Source of the DNA: Tubiluchus corallicola
Taxonomy: Eukaryota; Priapulida; Priapulimorpha; Priapulimorphida; Tubiluchidae
Length of the DNA stretch: 64,000 nt
Assembly: GCA_030141605.1 (NCBI GenBank)
Contig: JAQGDQ010000004.1
Location: 1,585,001 to 1,649,000, forward strand
Reading direction: 5' to 3'
Shown: positions 54,406 through 64,000 of the stretch, piece by piece
Numbering within the stretch: position 1 is the stretch's first letter
Layout of the letters: each line of letters opens with the position of its first letter
Translations under genes and position numbers: made by a program
Notes under the pieces: model-generated
Seen by the model: the letters and a program-made list of their open reading frames with translations, nothing else
What the model was told of the DNA's origin: nothing
Databases searched by the model: none

Positions 54406-54519
54406 ACTGGTCACCCATCTTGCTTTATTATCCACAGTTTATTACCGCAGTTTATTAAATCAACCTTTCGCTTCACCACAGAATAGAATTTAATGTTAAA
54501 TGATTAATCAGCCACCTTA

Positions 54520-54775
54520 CTTTGTAATTGTATTATTATTATTACTGTTGTTGTATAAATATTGTGTTTATATAGATCTTGTATGTAAGTTTAATTACCA
54601 TCTGCTGATTGTAATTGAATCAAATATTTTATTGGCTCGAGTGTGATAATTGTCAATTGTGATGCCCATTATTATTTTATTAGAACTTTGCATTCAGTAC
54701 TTGCACCGTGGAGATACCTGTATCAGACTCTGTCTGTTTTGTAAATCTACTATAAATAAATAAAGTTTAAACAAA
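54520..54775 (+). other. Possible retroelement 3' tail
   Basis: It ends TTTGTAAATCTACTATAAAT followed by AAATAAAGTTT and an A-rich stretch, like the 3' ends of some LINEs or SINEs. No coding part is attached. Confidence 0.3.
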
Positions 54776-55448
54776 ACTAAGAAAAAAGAAGAGAAACAGG
54801 ATAGCAAATAACTTTATAATTTACAGAGTTATCCCATATTTACCGTACAATGTATATTTTTTCTCCATTAAAACATGATGTTTTGTTCTGTACCAATTAT
54901 ACTGCTGGTTTGACAGTTATGTGAGCAGCACTATCTCGCGTCAGCTACACAACTTACCCCGGCGCTACCTACAAAATGTATTCATAGATTGTTGTTTTTT
55001 CTGTTATTATTGTGCTTTTGTTATTAACGTTTCTACTGCTGTTGAGCCGTTCCATCCTATATATAGAATGAATGTTATTTATGTTGTACACACTGTGTCT
55101 TAAATATATGCTCAATAAACTAAACTATTACATAAAGAAGAAAATTCTAATGAAGTAACTTTTTGGACAGAGTAATATGTTGCGTAAATATTTGTAACAT
55201 ATTATGTCTCCTTAATATTTGCTGTCATTCTTGTAGTCATTTGAGAAGTATGGCACTAGATAATGTTAAAAGTAACTGCAGTAGTAGTGGTAGTTATAGA
55301 TGTGGTGTAACAGTAATATCATGTGCTATATTTGCAGAAATTCTGTATGAGATAATGGCAAGCAAAAAATAACCACGGAGGAAGTTCGTATCAGTGGCTT
55401 GCGTGGCTGAGATAGTAAAGTTATTGACTGTTTCGACTCTGATTAGCA

Positions 55449-55737
55449 AGGGCTACAGAGAATTTCCAGAGGTGGCTTTATCACAAGTTCATCTGATGAC
55501 AACTGCAAAGATGAAATCTTTTCCAAACCAAAACATAAACGAAAATCTTTTAGCATTGTGAATGCCTCTGCTGACCATTCTGCTTTTCACTATCCCGATA
55601 AATCACTTAACAATAGTTGAAAACACAAACCATGTTGCTTGCAGGAATATCCCAGCTGATACCAGTATAAATGAAGACGAAGAACAACAAATCATAGACA
55701 CTGCAAACGACGTTATGAGTCTTGTATATAATGGCTA
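55449..55737 (+). pseudogene. Possible decayed coding segment, unidentified
   Basis: One frame reads QGLQRISRGGFITSSSDDNC then KDEIFSKPKHKRKSFSIVNA to a stop near 55620. A second frame, shifted by one and overlapping, carries NIPADTSINEDEEQQIIDTA to a stop at about 55737. The charged, Lys-rich then acidic composition looks protein-like. It does not fit the phase of the flanking exons without a stop. It may be a processed or transposon-derived fragment. Confidence 0.25.
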
Positions 55738-56816
55738 GTGTAAAATTACAGAAGTTTTCTGCTAAATGCAACAACTGAAAACAAACAACCTATTACAGTT
55801 GATAGACGTTTCATCACAAGTGCTTGAAAGTGTTAGCAATGCCCAAGCAGTGACTAGTATTCCTATTTATGATTTAGTCTTCAATGTGATTTTGTCAAAT
55901 TGTTATTCACAATTGTTACTTATTTAGTAATTAATTAATTATTGTTAATGCACTACACGTGAATACCTGAAAATTGCTTCTATTGTTGTTTATGTGTTCT
56001 TTTAAATTCTTTTACATCAAATCCCATCAAAGATCTATACCAAACACATTTTATACATTCCAATCAAAAAATATTTGGTCACAACTTAAAATGGCTCTTA
56101 AAATATCCAATAATGGAAGCCTTTATTAATTCTCATTAATTTTAGTGTCGTGACAGCATCCATCTGGTGTGAAAATCAGTGAAACAATTGTTTTTTTATT
56201 CACACAATTGCAGATACAAAACAAAAATTGTATAAATTACAACAAAACCATGTTGTAACGTACAGTGTGTGTATTTGTAACGTACAGTTTGTATTTGATT
56301 TTTTCAAAAAATCTAATTCCAGAAAATTCATACGCAATTTTCCTTGTAATTTCTGGAACCTATGCTATAAATAGCAATAGTAAGAAGTTTTTGATGTTTT
56401 TGAAAAAATCATGCATTTAATGATTAAATAACAAATATGAAAAGTTATGTTTTAGATTTGTGGTTTGATTTTACATTCATTTAGTGGTTTGATTTTACAT
56501 TCATTAGTGGTTTTAGCATTGAAACTTTCACTTGTGTCTACAGATTATTGCTGAGAAATGAGTAAATTGAGTTTGGACAAGAATTGTTGAATTTAGTTTA
56601 TCGTTGAATTTAGCTTCATAACAAGGAGATAATCCTAAATGACAAAGTTTATTGACAAATTAGTTTATGTAAATGATATAACAGTGCAGTTTTATATTGT
56701 TGTACTGAGATACATTACATGTAATTGTCAATGAGTGGACAAAACCTTTGCTTTAAAAAGGAAATTCCTGTGTTTGATCATCTGTAACAGTATTGATTTC
56801 TATTTATTTATTGCAG
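55738..56816. other. End of intron 2, no recognised feature
   Basis: AT-rich DNA with no gene or strong repeat. A short local duplication (TGGTTTGATTTTACATTCAT) occurs near 56461-56505. The acceptor tract of exon 3 closes it. Confidence 0.45.
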
Positions 56817-56982
56817 ATCAGTATTTGAAGAAAGTCCCACTCTTTATCAAGCACTTACTGGACAACTAGACTTTAGAAAAGCTGGTTACCTCTTAGAAGG
56901 AAAGCAGTCACCCGGAAGACCTGGATACTTTTTACAAAACCATACTGGAGCATCCACTTTACGCTGTCCACCAACAAACAAT
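56817..56982 (+). CDS. Coding exon 3: N-terminal segment with Tyr/Gly/Pro-rich sequence
   Basis: The acceptor is TTTATTTATTGCAG and the donor follows AAC AAT as GTATGC, weaker than the others but acceptable. The 166 bases give the last base of a Lys codon and 55 full codons, ending in phase 0. The segment starts SVFEESPTLYQALTGQLDF and contains GRPGYFLQN. It looks more ordered than the rest of the protein (LYQALTGQLDFRKAGYLL, mixed hydrophobic and polar) and may be a conserved N-terminal motif. I do not recognise the family. A 490-bp intron separates it from exon 4. Confidence 0.8.
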
Positions 56983-57472
56983 GTATGCTTTAAAATTAAA
57001 ATGTGGATTATTGGGTCTTTTTAATTAAATGTGAAGGCAATATATTCTTAATCCGTATAACAAAAAAGAAAATCCTGTATAGTAAACCTAATGTGCCATA
57101 TACCACTAGTTTTCAAAATATTTCTGATTTACGGCTCCTTTTTGCCGGAATGTGACAACAGTTATGTGACATTTATATTACTTGACACACATCTTACTCT
57201 GCATTGCCAATTTACATGTCTGTCATTCAACCAGAACATCCATGAGTAAACTGATGACTTGCTATGCAGCCATAATTTACAGCTTCAGTGATTTAAACTG
57301 TTACATATATTTTTGCAGATTTTGAAATGCCGATGTATAGGTGAAATATATTCTTTTATAAGTGGGTCACACTACTTCTGATGAGGGCTGAAAAACTACA
57401 GCTGTGAAAAAATAAAATAGAGTAATGTGTTTTACCGACTTCTGATTCTAGTTATGGTGTTTTGTTTTTTAG
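56983..57472 (+). other. Intron 3 (490 bp)
   Basis: It begins GTATGC and ends TTTTGTTTTTTAG. It is AT-rich with a good polypyrimidine run before the acceptor. No other feature is seen. Joining its flanks keeps phase 0. Confidence 0.8.
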
Positions 57473-60400
57473 CGGATACCAGTATGTACTCAGCAGAAAA
57501 ATCTGAATAGTCAGTCAAAGTTGAGAATGTCTCGTCTTGATGGAAGCTCCCTGTCCAGTTCATATGCATCACTGAGTGGGACTAGAGAGTCTGACAAGCT
57601 GCCACATCTTAGAGATACTTACAATAAAGAAGTTAGAACACGACTACCACATGGCTATGATTTCGCTGAACATCAGCGCCTCACTTTAGAGTATCAACAA
57701 CAATTATTAGATCTGCAGCAACAATATGTTCCATACATTCAACAAGCTGAATTTTTATTAGGGTCTACGGCAAACTCTTCAAGACATTCAGATAGTATTA
57801 CAGCTAAAAACAATGTGACATACGCACAAAGTTCTGTGCATTTTGATGGTGCCAGTCAGGCAGTGCCTTCTTTTCAGAATTCTTATTCTTCGTCTGGAAA
57901 CATAAATAAGGGTTATTTAAATGATTTGAAGACTGGCCACACCAAAGCCCATGCTCAAAGCAGTGAAATCACAGATGCTCCTTTAGATTTGTCTACAAAA
58001 AGCATGAGACGTACTCCTGATAGTACTGAAGATGATGATGTAATTGTCATTGAAGATAAAAGCAGTGATTCTGCCAAATTTTTGAAACGTGCTTTGGTAG
58101 GAAACAGCTACCTTGCCAAACATGAAACAAGTAAGAAAAGTTCAACCTATACCACTGTACCAGAAGATATCCAGAGGCTGCATCAACATTCACTTGAAGT
58201 CAGTGCAAAACTACAGAGTAATGAATTAGAAGACAGATACACTGAGCATTTATATGATAGTGCAATAGATTCTAAACGAGCTCGTTATACAGACTCTGCC
58301 AGTTCTAAATACGTGAACTATAGAAATCCAATAAGTAATGAAAAAGCAATTGAATATTCACAGTATGAACAGAAATCATGTAGACAGAATGCCAAACAAT
58401 TTTCACATCAAAAATATTCTGGAGATATTTCTTCCCATGTGCCAGCTGTTACGGAAAGCTTGTTAGAAAGTTTTCGGTATATTCAGCAATATGCTACAGC
58501 CGACAGAGGTCCAGTAATACATCGTTCTCCAGCACTTAGTAATGCATCCTCTCTTCCACTCAGAGGCGATCCTAATCACACTTTACCAAAAGGAAGCACT
58601 GTACTACCAAGTTTTCGGTATCCTCTATTACAATATGAATCTGTTGTGCCTGATGCGAGTAAAAAACAACATTTAGTACCTGACAGGTGTGTGCATGATT
58701 TCCAAGGTGGTTACAGTTACCCATTTGATTATTATAGTCTTTATGCCTCTTTGTATCCGGGCCAAATTTCCTTAGTTCCTGCTGCAGGCCATGGCACTTA
58801 TTCAAGAGTATCAGGAAATATTCCATACATACCTCTGCCAGCCAAAACACAAATGTTACCTAGCTCATCCCGTGGTACACATCCCTCACATGTGCAAGAT
58901 GATCGACAATCACAACAAGATATGTTGTTAAATAAGCTTGAAGCTCCCGGTAAAAATCTTATGGCTGCACCTCATTCAAATTTACCAACATTTGACATTC
59001 AGGCAAAGATTATACGTGATCAAGAAAAGTCATTGAAAGATTACGAACGCTCATTAATGAAATTGAAGAATGAACATGAAGCAAAGAATTCAGAGCAACT
59101 CTGTTCCTCATCAATGCTACCATTAACAAATCCCATCACTGAAAGCATGCCCATCCATGCTGACATTCCAGAAATAGTTTCAAGTAATAGCAATAGTAAT
59201 CTTCAAAATTTGAAATCCTTGCACCAGACACGAATACCTGTTAATGAATCTCATGTGCTGAATACTGGCCTATACAAATATAAACGACACCAAATTGCAA
59301 GATCAAAGTCACCTCGAAACAGCAAGCATTTGGGTTTTGAGACTCCTAAGTTACAAGATGACCATACAGGAGGAGGAGGTCCATTTAGTTTAAACAACAC
59401 TAAGCAAATGCATTCTAGTCGACCAGAGATTCTAGTAGCAAAAGAGCCTGAAGTAATGTCAGATGCAATATCAGCTGAATCAACAGACTTTGTTTATGTA
59501 TCAGCTAATGTTCCCAAAGACAATTTACCAGCAGTTGGTGAAAGGCGTCTCTTTCTACAACCTGATCTGCGAATAATTGAACGTGAACTTAGGAAACCTT
59601 ATCCTGAAAGCAAAGATGACTGTCCTTCAAAAAGTACCAATTGTGATACACTAGAAACTGTGAGTTCCAAAATAAAATTAACTCTGCCACAGAAAAATTC
59701 GCTTCCAGTTAAAAGGGAAAGAAGTCAACTTCTGCAATGTAATATTTCTAGAGCCAAAGACAGTTCTATCAATAAGGAAGTAATAGATATAGCAGAGTCG
59801 CCATCTGACCATCACACTGCTGATTTTCCCAAAAGAAGTGATAAAGAAAGAACTGAAACTGCAGTTAATTTTGCAGAGCAATGCCGACAAATTGCAAGAA
59901 AACTTGGATTGGCAAACAAGCTTGTGAAGACTTTTAATATAGGGAAGACATCTGACACTAATGTTAAAACAGAGCCTGTGCGACCCTTTCAGTCTTTCTC
60001 AGCTGAATCTGTGAGTAGAAAAATTCACAAACTTTTGTCTCAAGATGAGTGCTATAATCAGGAATCTGTAAAATCACAGTATGCCAGTATCAATAGAGAT
60101 TCTGTTAGTGATAAAGTGATAAAGCAAGAAAATGAAGATGAACTTAGTTTAGAGCAAACAGTCTGTGATATTAAAAGGAAATTGGCAAACAAAGAATCCA
60201 AGGAGAAACGGCATACACATGATAAGTCAGAAAGGCTTGGCCAGCAGCCTTTACATCCACATACAAAAATAACACTGAATCAATCTTTAACAAATAATTC
60301 AGTTTTACCATGGATAAAAAATGAAGATACAGTGCCTCCTGTTGATGTGTCTTGTAATAACAAGCTTGGCAAACTCGAGCAAAATGACAACTTTGAAAAT

Positions 60401-61216
60401 TTGTGCCAATCTGTACCAGTTGCTGTTTCAGAAAGGGGTGTCTCATCAGTATTGTCCTCTGCATCAAAGATGCAGCCACTGTCATCCGTTGAATCACCTT
60501 TCAAAATGCCAAAGTATGAAACCTATACGATTCCTTTATTACCCGCTAAAAAGGCGTGGACAAAATATAAATATGCAGAAGTAAACTTTACTAAACATAA
60601 TTCTGATTCTAGTCATTGTGCCAGAATGTCTCCATCTGTTGAAGAACAGAAAACGAACAGAAAATATGCGTTTGAGAATAGTAATGAGGTAAAACGTGCT
60701 GACAGCAAACTTTCTTTGGATTCATATTCATCATCTGAAATAAAGGATGATTCACATTCAAAAGGTAATGAATTTACTAAGAAAATGGAGATTAACTCGT
60801 GTAATGATGCGAGTCAACCACCATCTTCTACAAGTGACCTGCCAGTAACTTCACAGTCCAACCAAACTTCAAGTTTCGTTGCTTCAAAGAATATGCGACA
60901 TAATTTTATAAAATCTGGTCAATACCAGATACCTTCAAAATGTCATCTGCCTTCTTCAAGTGCACTTAATAGAAAAACTGAGAGTGTTGCAAGATGTGCT
61001 AAAAAACCTGAAGAATTAAAAATACAGAGAATAAAAAACTGCTTTTATGAAAAGCCTCTTTCCAGTAATGGACAAAATCGAAGAACGAATACGCATAAGG
61101 AAACGAAACAAGCTGCCTTCATTTCAAATTCCTCATCTAAAAAAAGTGGAAAAGTAAAAAACAGTGGAATTACATTACGCAAACTGCACTTTAGAACAAC
61201 TAGTACGGAAAAAGTA
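57473..61216 (+). CDS. Coding exon 4: giant exon with CtBP-docking, SUMO and coiled-coil-like motifs
   Basis: The acceptor is GTTTTGTTTTTTAG, and 1,248 codons are open in one frame, far beyond chance. In joined-protein numbering they are residues 87-1334. Visible are a Gln-rich helical stretch (about 153-183), TDAPLDLSTK (PxDLS type, 256-260), the acidic motif DDDVIVIEDKSSDS (276-281), a Lys/Glu helix (about 593-628), VKRE (832), VIDIAESPSD (856), VKTE (917), IKQE (969) and IKNE (1034). Ser/Asn-rich linkers fill the rest, indicating intrinsic disorder. No enzyme or zinc-finger pattern is present. The exon ends AAAGTA before GTAAGT, and the next exon continues in phase. Without splicing the frame stops at 61235-61237. 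The first ATG inside the exon is not taken as the start, because the frame is open to the acceptor and exon 3 joins it. Confidence 0.95.
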
Positions 61217-63216
61217 GTAAGTAAAAATTATTACTAAGCAGTAAATATTAGTGTAAAATGAAATTTTATAAACAAATATTTAAGTTGGTAATTGTAAACT
61301 GTGTACAAGGATAAAGCATATTTTTTCATTATTATTTTAAACCGATAATAATTCAATGGAATTTTATTGTCTGTTGTTCCAAATTTTTGTTTGAAACATT
61401 TCTGTCATTAATCATGATTTATGCACCGTTGTTTGACTCTTTTAAAACTAGTATACCTGTATTCCCTTCCAACAAATCAAACAGACCCAACAAATCATTT
61501 ATTAACTTCTTTTACAGACTGGAAGAAATGAGATTCTGAAACAATGCCATCAGAGAAAAGTATTTAATCAAAACACAGCAAAGCAACATGCTGTTTTGCG
61601 CAAAAACAGTTTTGCTTACAAAAAGGTATAAATAATTAGTATTACAATGTGATGGTGAAAATGAAATTCAATGGGTTTTTTAAAATTCTATTTGATAATC
61701 AAGGAATTTCTGCATCACCTAATCAGGATTGTAGTACTTAATCAGGAATCAAATAGAAACTGCAGCTATAGTCAATAGTGAGCATGTTACTATTGATTAT
61801 ACTCAGTGTCTAATATTTTGAGCCAGCTAGATCACTTATAAGCCAACACACAGTGAGCAGCTTTGCCACAGAGAATAATTGATGACATAAAAAAGCAATA
61901 GTGTGCACTTTCTATTCTTGGTCTAAACGTGTCGAAACCGAGCTTAAATATACATCATCAGCAGTTAAATTCTGAAGGAGGAAAAACTGAGAACCAGGAT
62001 TCCAATTCAGATCTTGTGGTGTCAGACCATTTGAACTTACTAGAAAGCTATCAGTCCAAATGGCCAAGACAGGTCTGAATTCTCAAACTAGTCTGTATAC
62101 ACTCAGTCAGAACCGCCTATCTGTAGTAGCCAGAAATAGTTCTGCTAAACTTTATTAAAAGGACTATCCAACCGTCAACGGGGACTTTTCACTTCTAGTT
62201 CCTTCTACTTATCTTAATATGCAATCTAAAGCATCAAGACAGTTTGAGACACATTATTTGATGTAGGAGCTGTTAGGAATGGCTAAACACTTGAGCCCTA
62301 GCTAGTGAAATGATATGTATATATAAACCATATAGCACCACAATCAATATAGGAGTACTAGATCCCGAAATTAAAGTTAATGTAAGATTCCATGTGTGCG
62401 TAATGTGCATTGACTGTTTCCATTTGTCCTTGAATGCTATTTGTATTAACAAAGCTGACAGTGCTTTCCAACATTTTTAATTGCTGTTCGTGAAAATTAG
62501 CAGAAATAATTTTTGAAAGCCATGTTTCGAAATTTCAGTGCAACAGTGATCAAGAAATAATTACATTGATGGTATTAGCTTATCGTTGTACTATGAGATG
62601 GAAGAATTCAAAAGAAAGCAAATGTTTTGAGTGCATTGCATGGGAGAAGCAATACTGCATGTATGACTGCTTAGTGGAGGAACTGCAACTAGATGCAGAA
62701 TAACAATTATGAGCTTCTTCCACTTCTCAAAAACTCTAATGGAAGAAATATTACTGCATATTGGTGGTCCTGAAGTGACCAAAACTCAGCTGATCAGGAA
62801 TCAAATCAGCGAAAATGGTCACCAGAAACTGGAAAAGTCCCTAAATCACTTGAGCAATAGCAGTTTCTCGTGTGTGTGTTGCTGCGTAATGTGTATTCGG
62901 ACAGTAGCAATCACATTGACAATAGCAATACGGATCACACTTAATGCACTGCACATTACGTACACATGGAAACACTTCCACGTGTTTAAATGCAAATTAT
63001 TGTATACATACTAGGCTTCACACATCACGCTTTACATGTTCATAGATTCCTACCTTTAAACTGTGATAATGTATTTTTTGCATCTATTTGCAGCAAGGTG
63101 TAAGTGATAACAAAGTTATATAAACTGACTGCAGTTTAAATAAAGCTAAAGTGAGTCATTTTTAACAGTTTGGAAATACTTGTAAAAGCCCCACTCTTCT
63201 CTTTGCACGTTTTCAG
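61217..63216 (+). other. Intron 4 (2.0 kb)
   Basis: It begins GTAAGT and ends GTTTTCAG. If retained, the exon-4 frame adds six residues (VSKNYY) and stops at 61235-61237, so a truncated protein lacking exons 5-6 is possible. One AATAAA lies near 63136. Short frames inside (for example 62709-63014) show no recognisable protein. No repeat stands out. Confidence 0.75.
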
Positions 63217-63334
63217 ACTGAAGCATTAAAAAGACGAGCAGCAGGACTAGGGCTTAGGCATCAAACAAACAACCAGGCACGGTTTGTGGATTTTCAACCA
63301 GAAATATTAGAATCTCGTACTCGAGCCCAGGCTG
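63217..63334 (+). CDS. Coding exon 5: basic segment
   Basis: The acceptor is CACGTTTTCAG and the donor GCTG followed by GTGAGA. It codes 39 codons plus one base, residues 1335-1373 and part of 1374, starting TEALKRRAAGLGLRHQTNN and continuing into a stretch with FVDFQPEILESRTRAQA. The regular charge pattern, without long Ser/Asn runs, looks more conserved than exon 4. Its in-phase fit with exon 4 is the main evidence that the GTAAGT at 61217 is a real donor. Family not recognised. Confidence 0.85.
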
Positions 63335-63616
63335 GTGAGATTATCTTTTCTGTCATTCTTAGTACATGATGCTTTATAAGCTCAGAGCTTACTGTTAACT
63401 GTACCTAATTAGATTATTTCTTAAATACATTTAGCAATATTTCCTTTTCCTTCTATTTTGGCTAGAAAAAATCCACTTAGACAAATTCTACTGAGTGGAT
63501 TTTACATTTTCATCCGTGTTTTTTGCTCTGTCAAAGAATTAGCATTGCTAATTTGATGAGTTTTTGCTCTTGACATTTTTGCTACAAGTTTAAATCTATG
63601 TTTGTGTCTTTTCCAG
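63335..63616 (+). other. Intron 5 (282 bp)
   Basis: It begins GTGAGA and ends TCTTTTCCAG, in phase 1. No internal feature is seen. Confidence 0.8.
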
Positions 63617-64000
63617 CTAGGAAAAAAAATGTTAGTCGACGATCATCATATAACAGGAATGCTGCTTATGAAAAAGCTCTTCAAAAGGATGAACAGCGTT
63701 TAAGTAGCCGTCGGGTGTCCCAACGAATCCAAATTCCAGAAAGCAAGCCAGCAGTTTGTGATGGTGAAGAGACGGATGTCTACGAGTATACTAGTGATGG
63801 TAGCGACAGTGCACCCCCGCCATATTCACCAAATCGCCATCGATTGTTGATGCGCATAAAGTTAAACTCTGCAAAAAAAGAACAAGAAAAGAGGCCAATC
63901 CGTCGCAAATGGGCGCCGCGCAAGTATCGTCGTTTACGTAAAGCAGATGATTCTTCGGATGGTGAAGAACCATTTATGATGCCAACTTTAGTTAGAACTG
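63617..64000 (+). CDS. Coding exon 6 (partial, runs off the window): highly basic region with PPPY motif
   Basis: The acceptor is TGTGTCTTTTCCAG. The first two bases complete an Ala codon with the last base of exon 5, and the frame stays open for 127 codons to the window edge. In order it shows an Arg/Lys/Ser-rich part (ARKKNVSRRSSYNRN), a helical charged part, an acidic Tyr/Asp part, SAPPPYSPN with a PPxY motif (about 1440-1443; PPxY binds WW domains), a strongly basic cluster (RRKWAPRKYRRLRK) and an acidic DDSSDGEE patch typical of casein-kinase-2 targets. The basic cluster suits nuclear import or nucleic-acid contact. No stop or donor is seen before the end. Confidence 0.85.

Noticed and set aside
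57521-57529. Internal TTG/ATG as start of the large coding frame
   Set aside because: The frame is open upstream to a good acceptor at 57473 and joins exon 3 in phase, so this is not the start.

Overview
This is a window of animal nuclear DNA, not prokaryotic. It is AT-rich, with no operons or ribosome-binding sites. Introns have GT-AG borders, and microsatellites and transposon remnants are abundant. A reverse-transcriptase relic of a type common in invertebrate genomes, together with inverted-repeat (MITE-like) elements, suggests an invertebrate, perhaps a lophotrochozoan or cnidarian. The species cannot be named from sequence alone.

One gene can be supported, on the + strand, running from about 11.1 kb past the right edge. 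I traced six coding exons by splice consensus and reading phase: 11313-11318 (ATG CAG only), 19043-19128, 56817-56982, 57473-61216 (a single 3.7-kb exon), 63217-63334 and 63617-64000 (open at the edge). Joined, they give about 1,501 residues with no stop. The protein is long, polar and mostly low in recognisable fold. It has a PLDLS motif (CtBP-docking type), two hydrophobic-acidic SUMO-interaction-like motifs, four consensus SUMO-acceptor sites, two Gln- or Lys/Glu-rich helical stretches, a PPPY motif and very basic segments. A nuclear transcriptional co-regulator or corepressor is the best reading. I cannot assign a named family with confidence.

Layout: 1-11 kb is upstream noncoding DNA with two copies of a TTAA-flanked inverted-repeat element, a dead reverse-transcriptase gene (about 6.4-7.1 kb, minus strand), a 200-bp pentanucleotide array and one copy of a second dispersed repeat. 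About 11.0-11.3 kb is a CpG-richer promoter and first exon with two tiny overlapping upstream ORFs. Intron 1 (7.7 kb) holds CT and GT microsatellites. Intron 2 (37.7 kb) is the repeat reservoir: further TTAA-element copies (one nested inside another), a hAT-like element with a perfect 8-bp target duplication, two LINE 3' relics, several long inverted repeats, a 376-bp CT array and satellite-like tandem arrays. From 56.8 kb to the end come the remaining exons.

Most other open reading frames are chance or low-complexity frames, such as Ser/Leu frames inside CT repeats. No RNA gene, CRISPR array or second protein gene could be supported.
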